Assembly: GCF_024347375.1 (NCBI RefSeq) | Contig: NZ_AP025470.1 | Location: 2,232,001 to 2,296,000, forward strand | Origin: Vibrio coralliirubri | Lineage (GTDB): Bacteria; Pseudomonadota; Gammaproteobacteria; Enterobacterales; Vibrionaceae | Direction of reading: 5' to 3' | Length of the DNA stretch: 64,000 nucleotides | Shown here: piece after piece, positions 45,001 to 53,651 of the stretch | How the letters are laid out: each line of letters starts with the position of its first letter | Position numbering within the stretch: position 1 is the first letter of the stretch | Notes under the pieces: model-generated | The model's input: the letters and a program-made list of their open reading frames with translations, nothing else | What the model was told of the DNA's origin: nothing | Database searches by the model: none | Program-made: the position numbers and the translations under genes

Positions 45001-46822
45001 TTGCAAGCTGAGCTGCTGAAATCTTGTTAATTTCACCTGGGAAATAGGTCGTGTGTCCACTCGTATTCTGTGGGTTGTTATCAGTAAACCATAAATCTCC
45101 AGTCTTGGGATCCCAGTCGAAACCGACAGTGTTACGGATTCCGTCCGCTATTTGGATCGCATTAAAATCACCCGTATCAATTTTTAAAATAGAACCATAT
45201 CTCGGCTCTTCATCTATCACACAAATATTACAAGGCGATCCAACTGCAACGTAAAGGTGATCATCATTACCATCATTAGGGTTAAACTTAAGTGTATGCT
45301 TTTGGTGCCAGTACAACCCCGTAGTATCTAACGGAAAGTTTTCGTCAGCTGCTGGTAAAGTGAAAACTTGTTCGGGTATCAATGACTTGCCCAACTGTGA
45401 TGTGACATTTTCGACGCGAAAGATAGAGGTAGATGTTGAAAAGTATAGGTCACCTTTATGGTATGCAACGCCATGCGGCTCAATCAAGTTATCAGCAACA
45501 ATAATTGGCTCACCCACATCACCATTCTGGTAGTCGTATGGTATTGCATATATCTTATTACCACGAACTCCTTGCTCATTTGAAATTGCAGACGAACCAA
45601 CAAAAAGATAGCCATCCCCCCACGTCATCTGACGTGCTTGAAAAATCCCGTCAGTGACCTTAGAGATCTCGACTCCATCTATTATTGACAGATTCGACAA
45701 GTCAACACTTGGTTTAACTGAGAAGGAAAGCTCCAACGGTTGTGTATCAGTAACAGTGACCACTGTTGGTAATGCGATTGGCTGATAGGCTTGATCGAAC
45801 TCAACCCATACTTGATAGTCTCCTAGAGTCAGGTCATCTACAAGTGCGTCTTCGCTCACAGAAAAATGGTATTGATTACGCTTACCAGATTGCAGTGACG
45901 TCAAAACGAGCTTATAAGTCGCCGACAAAGGTAAGCCACTATCACCGCCGTTGATATCAACAGTAAGTGCTCCTGGTTGCTTCTGTTCTACGGCTAAACC
46001 AGTCACTTTAACCGTATCACTTGAAGAAACTTGACCATCGCTTACCGTAAGTTCAAAAGTAAATTCAGCGTCATCATCCAATGTGTCCAAACTAAACGCA
46101 GCTTTGGAGGACGTAGGGTTTTCAAGCATAACATCATGGCCTGATACCTGTTCCCATTTATAAGTCAAGTTATCGTTGTCAATATCTGCCGAGGCGGAAC
46201 CATCAAGAATGACTCTGCTTGGAGATTGAACCACTTGATCAATCCCCGCTTCTGCAACGGGTTCGCTATTGGTTTGTTCAGCTGCCAAACCATTGATCAC
46301 AACGTTATCAGTAGAGGACTCCTTGCCATCATGGACTGTTAACGTAAACTCATACTTTGTGTCACCGTCTCGTTCGAGTAGCTCAAACGACGCTTGAGAA
46401 GTATCTGAGTTTTCAATTGCCACCGTCGGTCCAGATGTCTGAGTCCAAGTAAAGCTCAAACTATCGTTGTCGATATCCGAAGAGCCGGAGCCATCGAGTA
46501 TGACTTTATTCGGCGATTGTACTTCTTGATCAACCCCAGCGTACGCAACTGGAGCATTATTTACACTACCAGAGCTACACTCGTCTGAATCCAGTAAGGG
46601 TAGCCAAGGGTCTCCTCCCCAACCTTGTTGTTTAGAGGAAGTCGGTCCATGTGGGTTTGGTTCATTATAAGATCCAGCCCACCACTTAGACTCAAACAAC
46701 GTTTCTTTGTGGCACACATTTTCACCAATTGAGTAACTTTTTGGTTCCCATGGTGGTGCTGCAAGTGCCGCGGATGCATACATGCCTGTGACTAAGACAC
46801 ATATCGAGGTAATTCGCTTCAT
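42041..46822 (-). CDS. Giant secreted multidomain protein: carbohydrate-binding, PKD, beta-propeller, PSD-type cytochrome domains
   Basis: This 1593-residue protein has a signal peptide (1-21). A CBM5/12-like chitin-binding module follows (about 25-80, SIGENVCHKETLFESKWWAGSY), then two PKD-like repeats (about 91-175, 186-275). A glucose/sorbosone-dehydrogenase-like propeller spans about 385-745 (TWGDGYLFVGSS, HTLKFNPNDGNDDHLYVAVG). The first haem motif CGSCH is near 970. DUF1587-like (RLLSRVEYVNTVSDLF), a second CBM5/12-like insert (about 1136-1190, WDPNVTYL...VYQAMHWTKGHPP), then DUF1595/1592/1588 with CWVCH near 1470 and DUF1585 at the end. It looks like an extracellular polysaccharide-binding oxidase with electron transfer. 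Substrate (chitin?) is inference. Confidence 0.85.
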   Translation of the reverse strand: MKRITSICVLVTGMYASAALAAPPWEPKSYSIGENVCHKETLFESKWWAGSYNEPNPHGPTSSKQQGWGGDPWLPLLDSDECSSGSVNNAPVAYAGVDQEVQSPNKVILDGSGSSDIDNDSLSFTWTQTSGPTVAIENSDTSQASFELLERDGDTKYEFTLTVHDGKESSTDNVVINGLAAEQTNSEPVAEAGIDQVVQSPSRVILDGSASADIDNDNLTYKWEQVSGHDVMLENPTSSKAAFSLDTLDDDAEFTFELTVSDGQVSSSDTVKVTGLAVEQKQPGALTVDINGGDSGLPLSATYKLVLTSLQSGKRNQYHFSVSEDALVDDLTLGDYQVWVEFDQAYQPIALPTVVTVTDTQPLELSFSVKPSVDLSNLSIIDGVEISKVTDGIFQARQMTWGDGYLFVGSSAISNEQGVRGNKIYAIPYDYQNGDVGEPIIVADNLIEPHGVAYHKGDLYFSTSTSIFRVENVTSQLGKSLIPEQVFTLPAADENFPLDTTGLYWHQKHTLKFNPNDGNDDHLYVAVGSPCNICVIDEEPRYGSILKIDTGDFNAIQIADGIRNTVGFDWDPKTGDLWFTDNNPQNTSGHTTYFPGEINKISAAQLASGEMPHFGFPYVSGIDTISITPEQDNDTVVNTGGYDYLPPDAIYSDVPLSEIDPLDYQAPEFELEAGTAPLGLTFWQPDGVQLESGEHSFVYATHGPGDGERAGYEVRMLTLDATGKPLFDRALVTGWKQPSGITGKPVEFLVMPDNSLLVSDDAGNTVYRLNYEPEESGQVTLLPSQGELESPQTLVEAALTDSSGNSRRLYMSLTKSDYVINGLDYGDYTLTISAHNGIEPTQTITKFSLSETDSIAQVDWSYGGDNAGLSTGLITVVAPDKPSNAASSVLLELIDRNVDGEPEVVYIDSDWGKETTTQVEVGTYQVDFPFTESAIPNPQRKQVNLSDEGEDLSWTYTEYANDEDYFNAMLDSSCGSCHTGHFAPDFSNGPSNAILGAYETNPNAISDKLAEMVDTYGLSCDWACQETLGRYLEDELWVDELPEPNNTEVFGSRHLRLLSRVEYVNTVSDLFNVEVDPDRLPLDDKDADGSLYGNSGKTGYLTSDKMNAYLNAAVYVEENVDIYAVSQCKQGVGSVPNWDPNVTYLGEAGGKLDEFVVHESNVYQAMHWTKGHPPSEHYGNGKPWKLIEKYVEGDSNCLTNWYMDTLERMLRRPVTQEDLLLYPAQEIEKQLAKLLISPHFIYRREAGTLSEEGRYTLSAHELATLISYTLVGSIPDTELWGQANEGTLLQRTVLEEQIERLLASPEAYEQFAIFMMQTLEFDEARVVVEREGMSKEIGQAMVDEFKRYIKETVFNENLGRFSDLFSHDKTYVNQKLADHYDFGENVGSHLSEVPIPAMRGKGLLSLGAIAVAYSTEGQTRLIPRGKMVQHSLLGWEQSLPSGKAPEGIEDDVSTKDFWTKATGPSTDCWVCHQKMNDIGFAYDVLDKTGRYRAYEDYMALNGETFENVLLETSGVLVDIDDTDSSFEDLNDIALYIANSDQARKTFVKNYLSYTLGEASSRFSPLYPEYASFEQFKSLMSDLLTSKVVLEREE

Positions 46823-47125
46823 TTAGTTTCTCACTACTTGTGGTACAATTAAACTGTTAAATATAACTAATCGTTCAAATACAATATGGTTTTTTTGATT
46901 TTCATATAACGGTCAAAGATATTTAGTAATTACAAATTATACTTGAAAATATTTTCATTAAACCGAATTGAACTATTGACTGATATAATCTAGCTGAAAA
47001 ACACTATATTTATAAGAGAAGGCGTTCTCATTAATAACAAACTCTCCATAGATAAGTTTTTACGCCACTCATTTTGATAATGCCCAATAACTTCCTTATA
47101 ATAAATGGAACAGCAATGCCTTCTA
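46823..47125. other. Upstream region of the cytochrome gene
   Basis: About 300 bp, AT-rich, presumably holding the promoter. IS copy G lies further upstream. With the IS removed, a short minus-strand frame (...YYKEVIGHYQNEWRKNLSMES...) is open across the junction but has no supported start. Confidence 0.45.
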
Positions 47126-47134
47126 GCGGCAAAG

Positions 47135-48188
47135 GGCTTTGTTGCGTAATTAAATTTAGAGATAGAGCCAACCCGTTTCGCTTGTTTCTTAGTCAATACG
47201 ACAAGTTTCAGGCATACCTAACCCAGTAAGCTTGTTCAACGCTTTTATCATCGCGTAAGTTTCACCCACCTGGGCATTGTAATTTCTTAAGCTCAGTTTC
47301 CCTCCTAGCAACTGTTTAACTCGATACATCGCTGTTTCTGAGAGTGAACGTTTGTGGTATCCATACCGCTCTTTCCAATACTTATTTGAGTCGTATAATT
47401 TCTGGCAACCCACGGCGAAATTTCGAGGGTGACCACGCTCCCAGAAGGCAGCCCCTTCTCTTGGGGGAATAAGCGCAATAGCTCCCTTAATCTTAATAGC
47501 AGCGTGACACGCTCTCGTGTCGTAAGCGCCATCACCAGACACCTCAAGGATACTTCGGCGTGTTTGTTTCAGTAAGTTCGGGAGTACTTCTCCATCTGTA
47601 ACCGTCGATAAACTTAGCTCGGCGGCAATGATCTCATGAGTGTTGGTATCGACTGCAATATGCAGCTTTCGCCAGACTCTACGCTTGCCATCCGTCCCAT
47701 GTTTTTTGACTTTCCATTCACCTTCGCCATAAACCTTAAGGCCAGTAGCATCAATGGCTAGGTGCTGTATCGCTCCTCTCGTTTTAGTCTTAAATGAAAC
47801 CTCAACTTGCTTGGCTCTACGACTGATGCAGGTGTAATGCGGACAACTTAACGGTACATGGGCTAACCTAAATATCGAGTCGATAAATCCTTGCAGCGCT
47901 CTCAATGGCATAGAAAAAACTCGTTTGACCATGAGTGCTGTCGTGATAGCTAAATCACTGAACCGACGCGGCCTACCGCGCTTATTCTGTTTGCTTTGCG
48001 CCCATCCGCTTATTGCTTCTTCATCAATCCAAAAAGTCAGAGAACCACGGTTAATGAGTGATCGGTTGTATTGCTTCCAGTTGGTTGTTTTATAACGAGG
48101 CTTAGGCATAGGACTACGAGATAGAGTGGAGGTAGCTGATCAGATCGTAGGTTCTTGATTTAGTTCCATTGAATTACGCAACAAAGCC
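47135..48188 (-). mobile_element. IS5-family element, copy G
   Basis: 1054 bp, with target duplication GCGGCAAAG (47126-47134 and 48189-48197). The only full copy outside the integron. Confidence 0.95.
47189..48109 (-). CDS. IS5-family transposase (copy G)
   Basis: Identical to the copy A transposase; intact. Confidence 0.96.
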   Translation of the reverse strand: MPKPRYKTTNWKQYNRSLINRGSLTFWIDEEAISGWAQSKQNKRGRPRRFSDLAITTALMVKRVFSMPLRALQGFIDSIFRLAHVPLSCPHYTCISRRAKQVEVSFKTKTRGAIQHLAIDATGLKVYGEGEWKVKKHGTDGKRRVWRKLHIAVDTNTHEIIAAELSLSTVTDGEVLPNLLKQTRRSILEVSGDGAYDTRACHAAIKIKGAIALIPPREGAAFWERGHPRNFAVGCQKLYDSNKYWKERYGYHKRSLSETAMYRVKQLLGGKLSLRNYNAQVGETYAMIKALNKLTGLGMPETCRID

Positions 48189-48197
48189 GCGGCAAAG

Positions 48198-48591
48198 TGT
48201 ACTTTCGGGGGTTGTAAAAAATATCTTTATTTTTTGCAAATAATTTTCACTTGCGTGCGACTATTAACATACTCTACATATTGGTAACCATATATCCCTA
48301 TTTTTCAACTGCTTTAATTTATAAACGTTTTAGTTGTATCTTTTTTAAATGGCATAATCCTACCCATTAAAGCCACCGCTCGTTACTGTAGTATTATCAA
48401 CTAAAGAAACCTGGGACAGGGCATTAAATAAATTTTAAATTTAAAAGCGCCCATCAAGTGACTTATAATATTGTTGTTAATAATATTAGAGTTCGAAATA
48501 TACTTAATTATTAGTTTGAACAAGCATATTTAGCTCAAAGTCTCCTACATAATTACGTCGCTCATCTTCTTTGAAAATGACAGATAACGAA
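48198..48591. other. AT-rich gap, no gene seen
   Basis: About 390 bp between IS copies G and H with frequent stops in all frames. Confidence 0.6.
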
Positions 48592-49485
48592 GGCTTTGTT
48601 GCATAGTTCAGTGGAACTAAAACCAGAACCTACGATCTGATCAGTTACATCCACTATCTTTCGTAGCCTCATACCTTAACCTTCTACAAAACAACCAACT
48701 GGAAGCAATACAGCCAATCGCTCATAACCGTGATTCAGCTATCCGACAGCGCTCATGTTGAAATGAGTTTTTTCAATGCCACTGAGAGCGCTGCAAGGAT
48801 TTATCGACTCGATATTTAGACTTGCCCATGTTCCATTAAGTTGTCCGCATTACACTTGGATCAGTCGTAGAGCAAAGCAAGTTGAGATCTCATTTAAGAC
48901 TAAAACGAGAGGAGCGATACAGCACCTAGCCATTGATACGACTGGTCTTAAGGTTTATGGCGAAAGCGAAGGCGAAGGCGAATGGAAAGTCAAAAAACAC
49001 GGGATGGGTGGCAAGCGTAGAGGTTGGCGAAAGCTTCATATTGCAGTCGATACAAGCACACATGAACTTATTGCCGCCAAGCTAAGTTTATCTACGGTTA
49101 CAGATGGTGAAGTCCTCCCGAACTTACTGAAACAAACACGCCGAAGCATCCTTGAGGTGTCTGGTGATGGCGCTTACGACACGAGAGCCTGTCACGCTGC
49201 TATTAAGACTAAGCGAGCCGTTGCGCTTATTCCCCCCAAGAGAAGGGGCAGCCTTCTGGGAGCGTGGTCATCCTCTAAATCTCGCAGTGGCCTGCCAGAA
49301 GCTATACGGGTCAAATAAATATTGAAAAGAGCGGTATGGTTACCACAAAAGCTCGCTCTCAGAAACGGCGATGTATCGAGTTAAACAAGTTCACTAGGTT
49401 AAGTATGCCTGAAAATTGTCGTATTGACTAAAAAGCATGCGAAATAGGGTGACTCTGCCTCTAAACTGAATTACGCAACAAAGCC
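48592..49485 (+). mobile_element. Degenerate IS5-family relative (copy H)
   Basis: 894 bp between ends GGCTTTGTTGCATAGTTC and GAATTACGCAACAAAGCC. Related to copies A-G but clearly diverged, with deletions near the start and end of the transposase. No target duplication. It is an older resident than the seven recent copies. Confidence 0.88.
48776..49430 (+). pseudogene. Degenerate IS5-type transposase
   Basis: A frame from MPLRALQGFIDSIFRL keeps the first two DDE motifs (LAIDTTGLKVYG, VSGDGAYDTRACH) and has a 4-residue insertion (GESEGEGE). It shifts frame after VALIPPK near 49240, where one extra C is seen. The N-terminal 65 codons and part of the C terminus are lost or scrambled. Inactive. 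Confidence 0.88.
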
Positions 49486-49692
49486 TATACGACCATTTAC
49501 TTGACGAGGAAAGCCAATACCCCAAACCACTAAGGTCATATTTTTTGATGATTGACAGAGTTGCCTACTGATCCAACCATTATAGGTATCCAATTAACTT
49601 TAGCATCTTTCCTATGCGACGTTTTCAACTAATTAGGTGTCCGGGATCATTAGGCAACTACAGTCAGGACTAGATACCCTTTTGACTAGGCG

Positions 49693-49723
49693 TAAAAAAG
49701 GCCGAATATATTCATATTCGGCC
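49693..49723 (-). terminator. Terminator of the unknown gene beside the integrase
   Basis: GGCCGAATAT-GA-ATATTCGGCC-type hairpin followed by TTTTTT on the minus strand, 50 bp after the stop at 49776. Confidence 0.9.
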
Positions 49724-49775
49724 TCTGCATTTAAGCTATTTCGACTGATATCGTCGAAGCTTTATGAGACTGGTA

Positions 49776-50651
49776 TTACCCTATTTCATTCACTAGGTTT
49801 TTTCTTAACCAGATGTTTTGTGGATCATTTTCATTTAGCAAAACATCAAGTGGAACTTTTACTCCACGTATTAGATCAGCACTTCTCACCTCCCCCCTTA
49901 GGGTGTTCATCTCATTTGCTAAGTTTATTGGAAAGTTAACATTTGAAAGCTGTATTTCGCCTGTATACCCTAAGGTTTCAAACTGCTTGGCAAGCACTCC
50001 TAAAAAACCAATGACATAATCACCAATCCATTTACGGCTCGAAATATCTCTATATCCATTCGGATACTTAAACATAATGTCGAGTTCACGCATCTCAATA
50101 CAGACGGTTTTACCGGAGAAGTTATAGTAACCATATGCTCTGATACCGAACGATGAAAACTCTATCCATGGGTTTACTTTGTTTTTGACTCTATTCATGG
50201 CAATTCGACTTGCCAGTACTGTCGATACAGTATCATCAACAAATTCAAGTTCATTGATGATAGATTTCGTATCGCTCCAATCAAAAGAGTCCCCCAATAA
50301 AAGGAGATAGTTCACAGCATCATGAGATATACAATTTAGTCTGTTGTTTACTACTAACGCCAATACGGAACAATCCAAATGGATATCGGGGTTCAAGTGA
50401 GCACGAATAGCAGGTAAGTGAGGTTTCAACAAGAGCTCCAATGTTTCTAAGTCCTGCTTGTTTGGAATTGCCGAAAATTCGTTATTACTGTCGAGCATCG
50501 CTAGATCAGAGCTACTACATAGCTCTTTAAAATTGTCACAGCCATACATAAATGCGACAGCTTCTTTTGCAAAACTGAGCTTGATCTTTAAAGTTCTTGA
50601 AATGTACTTTGCGTGGGCCTCAGATTGGCTCACTGATGGGTATTTAAGCAT
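49776..50651 (-). CDS. Unknown island gene next to the integrase
   Basis: From MLKYPSVSQSEAHAKYISRTL (291 residues, AGGA upstream) the protein is soluble and helical at the N terminus, with a motif (SFAKEAVAFMYGCDNFKELCSSS) that I have seen in hypothetical proteins of mobile elements but cannot name. The rest has no recognised domain. A frame extends to 50822 but the added segment overlaps the region after the integrase stop. It has its own terminator and occupies the same place, beside an integrase 3' end, as the NERD gene does in the other unit, so it may be island cargo such as a defence gene. Confidence 0.65.
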   Translation of the reverse strand: MLKYPSVSQSEAHAKYISRTLKIKLSFAKEAVAFMYGCDNFKELCSSSDLAMLDSNNEFSAIPNKQDLETLELLLKPHLPAIRAHLNPDIHLDCSVLALVVNNRLNCISHDAVNYLLLLGDSFDWSDTKSIINELEFVDDTVSTVLASRIAMNRVKNKVNPWIEFSSFGIRAYGYYNFSGKTVCIEMRELDIMFKYPNGYRDISSRKWIGDYVIGFLGVLAKQFETLGYTGEIQLSNVNFPINLANEMNTLRGEVRSADLIRGVKVPLDVLLNENDPQNIWLRKNLVNEIG

Positions 50652-50865
50652 GATTAAGCATCCTATTAAATTTACGGGCTCACGAACCGCAATAAAGATA
50701 CAAAATCGATGAAGTGATAATTCACTTCGCGCTGCTTTCGCTTCATCCGTGAGCTGATAGGTCGCGCATAACCTATATCTGACTTTATTCAGTAACCGTT
50801 TTCGAGTCAATACAATCTGCATAGATTCAAATTAAAGTTAATAGGGTAAAGCGACCCTTTATCAA

Positions 50866-50880
50866 ATTCGGATTCCGAAT
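50866..50880. repeat. 15-bp palindrome, copy 5 (ATTCGGATTCCGAAT)
   Basis: Lies 29 bp after the integrase stop. Confidence 0.85.
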
Positions 50881-50908
50881 TCCTCCAAAACTAAACAACT
50901 AACACAAA

Positions 50909-52171
50909 TCACTTCAGGCCACTTTTCGGCATAACCTCAACAGGTGGTACTTGGTGCCAAATAATGTCACTTGTGCCTGTATAGATTTTTGTTGTTTTAG
51001 CGTTCGCATGTGCCATTCGCTGGGTAGCACTCTGCCCTTGCTGTTCAATCATTCGAGCAGCGAGCCCTCGAATTTCATGATAGGTCGGCCTTAACGTTTT
51101 CTTTAGGTGGCTATAAAGCCCTAATGAGTCTCGAACCTTACTAAACTCTTTACTTATATTGTGGTGATGTACTTGGTAAAGATGGTCGGTCTCTTTGGAA
51201 ATACCACGTTGCTGCTGTTTGGGTTTACGGTGAACGATATAAGGACAAATCAATCTCGATGTTTTAGAAAGATCGACAATGTCTTTAATCGTTTGAGTAA
51301 CAGGAATGGCAACAGTGGAAGCATCGGACTTTTTAACCTTCTCTCGGTGAACATAAAGCATTCCATACACAGCATGCCCATCAACATACTCCACCTCTTT
51401 GTCAGGATTCCAAAGAATCCCACAAACACCTTCCCGTGGTTTGTATATCCGATAACGAAGCCTATAGATCTCCCTCACAGCATGAGTCGTCTCAAGTGTT
51501 AGGCTCATTGCTACCTTAAGAAACAGTGGCGCTGCATCGTAGACCTTTTGATAGTTTTCAATATCTAGGTCATGGCGAGCCTTTGTGTAATCTTCTCTGG
51601 TCAATCGACGCTGTTTTTTATTGAGAACAAAATTACTCTCAATAGCGCTTTCATCGGCAAGGTAGGAAAACACCTTTTTAAGGTTACTGATTTTATTGTT
51701 GAGCTGACGATTATTTAACTCTGAATAGTATTTCGAAAGGAACTCGTTGATGTGCTGTAACTTGATCGATTTGGTTGGCAACCGCCCCATGAACTCATCA
51801 AGGCGGTAACAGTCCCTCTCCAAATTTCGATAAACGTCTTTGGAAAGCCGTTCTTCTTTCTTCACACGAGACAACACTAATGGAAGCCAGTCTTTTAAAG
51901 GCCGATTGAATTTGTCCTTTCGACCTTTGGAGACAGCTTTGCGAAATGGGGTCATCTCAGAAAGGGAAAACGCGCTTCCTAGCTCAGGACGATATTGCAA
52001 GTTGTAAACATGCGCAGCTTGTATCGCTTCTTGCTCTACAGTCCCGATAGGAAATAGCTTCTTCACACCATCTACGGTCGTAAACCGAAATCGAGATTGC
52101 CCCCTATGGCTCATTTTCACCAAGAATGGAGGGTAATGAGCCGTTTCTTTGCTTCTAGCTCTACCAACCAT
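50909..52171 (-). CDS. Phage-type tyrosine integrase of the island
   Basis: The 420-residue protein has an N-terminal arm-binding domain (RGQSRFRFTTVDGVKKLFPIGT) and a SAM-like middle domain. The catalytic part includes the first arginine in HAVREIYRLRY, HEIRGLAARMIEQQ (H-x-x-R), HANAKTTKIYTG with the nucleophile tyrosine. Its ATG directly follows the TAA of the excisionase-like gene (TAAATG), so the two are co-translated. It lies about 0.5 kb inside attR and presumably catalyses insertion at the rplY terminator. Confidence 0.93.
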   Translation of the reverse strand: MVGRARSKETAHYPPFLVKMSHRGQSRFRFTTVDGVKKLFPIGTVEQEAIQAAHVYNLQYRPELGSAFSLSEMTPFRKAVSKGRKDKFNRPLKDWLPLVLSRVKKEERLSKDVYRNLERDCYRLDEFMGRLPTKSIKLQHINEFLSKYYSELNNRQLNNKISNLKKVFSYLADESAIESNFVLNKKQRRLTREDYTKARHDLDIENYQKVYDAAPLFLKVAMSLTLETTHAVREIYRLRYRIYKPREGVCGILWNPDKEVEYVDGHAVYGMLYVHREKVKKSDASTVAIPVTQTIKDIVDLSKTSRLICPYIVHRKPKQQQRGISKETDHLYQVHHHNISKEFSKVRDSLGLYSHLKKTLRPTYHEIRGLAARMIEQQGQSATQRMAHANAKTTKIYTGTSDIIWHQVPPVEVMPKSGLK

Positions 52172-52381
52172 TTATGACTCCAAGAATCTTAGAAGTTCAC
52201 TCACCCTGTCTGCAGGGTTCCCTATCTCATCGTCAACACAGACTAAATATCGGCCCGTTGGCGTTCTAGTGCCCTCAAGCTTGCCGTGTTTAATCCAGTT
52301 TATGATGGTGGTATTGCATATCCCTGAATCAGGGTAAAACTCATCAATAAATTGTCTAGGTCTGATTTTACGCGTCGCCAT
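52172..52381 (-). CDS. Excisionase-like (Xis) winged-helix protein
   Basis: A 69-residue protein (RPRQFIDEFYPDSGICNTTIINWIKHGKLEGTRTPTGRYLVC) with the MerR/Xis winged-helix pattern: helix-turn-helix then a beta hairpin with GRY. Short size and tight coupling to the integrase support a directionality-factor role, directing excision and perhaps repressing int. Confidence 0.82.
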   Translation of the reverse strand: MATRKIRPRQFIDEFYPDSGICNTTIINWIKHGKLEGTRTPTGRYLVCVDDEIGNPADRVSELLRFLES

Positions 52382-52700
52382 ATCGTTCTCCTTACCTTTC
52401 TCACTACATGAAAATTAAGATTTTTCATCTACTGGTAGAAAAACTATGCACGATTTTTTCAGTGACATTCTATTTGCGCAGCAATTAACAAAAAGAATTC
52501 CCGAAGCGTAAAATGATTCAACGAATCGATTTCAAGCCCACTTTAGGGTGGACTAATACAGTAGTACCAAGTTGCTAATCTATTGATTTTATTTGACTAT
52601 TTCATTGGCCTTTTTAACCATTTTTTAGGCCAATTAGAGCTTAACCTCCAGCTCTAAATACATGAAATTCATATAAATCAATATCATACAGCTAAGATTA
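52382..52700. other. Right arm of the island
   Basis: About 320 bp between xis and attR. It contains the int/xis promoter region (hairpin-like ATGAAAAATCTTAATTTTCAT region near 52407-52428) and GGGTGGACTAATACAGTAG at 52547-52565, which matches the left-arm repeats. No gene. Confidence 0.6.
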
Positions 52701-52750
52701 CTACCAACATCGGGGTTTCACCGTTTTTGTGCCCTCAAAAACGTCGTAAA
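52701..52750. other. attR of the genomic island (50-bp direct repeat)
   Basis: Same sequence as 14990-15039 except one base (CGTTTTTGTG instead of CGTTTTTGAG). Beyond it the chromosome resumes. Confidence 0.85.
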
Positions 52751-52875
52751 CAGGTTATCGAATCCAAACTAAAGATACCTACCCACGTGCTCTACTTCTT
52801 TCAAAGCAATACCACGCGACATCATAAGCTTCTTGAGCGGTGATACCTCCTTCATCCATTGACTAGCCGATTCAC
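52751..52875 (-). other. Post-island junction, possible gene remnant
   Basis: On the minus strand a 26-codon frame (MDEGGITAQEAYDVAWYCFE...) ends at about 52781. It looks protein-like but is too short to assign. Confidence 0.35.
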
Positions 52876-53649
52876 CTACTCTCGAATTAGCTCTTTGCTC
52901 AGCCTTTTATACAATTCAAAAGCTTCTGTTTTAGATATCAAGTTTCCAAGAGCATATTGATACGCTAACTCAATGTCGTCGCTTTGATTAGGGTAATAAC
53001 GCTTGGCTACTGCAGCGCATTGGTTCAAGTCGGTGTACCAACTTCCGTCTCGCTCAGCCACAAAATAATACGCTGCACGCACTAACTTCTTGCCAATCAC
53101 CTTAGCGACATCCCCACCAGCCATTGTTTGAAAAGACGGGCTCATTTGCTCAAGAAAAGTAGACAAGTCGCCATTAAGCGCTTGGGCGATTTCAATACTG
53201 GGCTTGTATAGTGGGAACTCATTAGATAAATCATTCCCCCAAACACAACAGCAGCAATGCTTGATCCAAAAGTGCCAGTGATACTTTTCCGTGGGTTGCA
53301 GAACATCTCGCAGGAAGCCAGGATCGATATCAAGCTTGGTCACTTGCGGATATGATTTGGGAATGGTGTCAGAAAGTAGCTTAAATACTTCCTGCTCTCT
53401 CTGACCAATTGCCGTAGAAAGCACGATAGAAACATCCAAATCAGAGCGACCAATAATGGCAGTCCCTCTTGGCACGCTACCGTACAAGTAGATACCATCT
53501 ATTTGTCCTGGGAGCTCTCTTGGCAGCGAATCAACGACTGCTGACACCACTTCTTGAAATTCAGGCGCAATGTTCTTTGGCGAATAAAGATTTTTAATAA
53601 ATCCGTCTTTGTCGAGCCCTTTATCTAGCTTCTGTATGCCACTTTCCAT
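52876..53649 (-). CDS. Nucleotidyltransferase-domain protein (aminoglycoside adenylyltransferase-like)
   Basis: The 257-residue protein has the pol-beta-type NTase motif GIYLYGSVPRGTAIIGRSDLDVSIV (GS-x10-DxD) at about 60-80. A helical C-terminal domain follows (VRAAYYFVAERDGSWYTDLNQC), similar in arrangement to AadA/ANT enzymes. Substrate may be an aminoglycoside or another small molecule; antibiotic resistance is not shown. It starts 2 bp after the GNAT gene stop, preceded by AAGG, so the pair is an operon. Confidence 0.78.
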   Translation of the reverse strand: MESGIQKLDKGLDKDGFIKNLYSPKNIAPEFQEVVSAVVDSLPRELPGQIDGIYLYGSVPRGTAIIGRSDLDVSIVLSTAIGQREQEVFKLLSDTIPKSYPQVTKLDIDPGFLRDVLQPTEKYHWHFWIKHCCCCVWGNDLSNEFPLYKPSIEIAQALNGDLSTFLEQMSPSFQTMAGGDVAKVIGKKLVRAAYYFVAERDGSWYTDLNQCAAVAKRYYPNQSDDIELAYQYALGNLISKTEAFELYKRLSKELIRE

Positions 53650-53651
53650 CA

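Noticed and set aside
52751..52875. Small gene next to attR (MDEGGITAQEAYD...)
   Set aside because: Only 26 codons and no ribosome site; kept as a possible remnant in the junction note.
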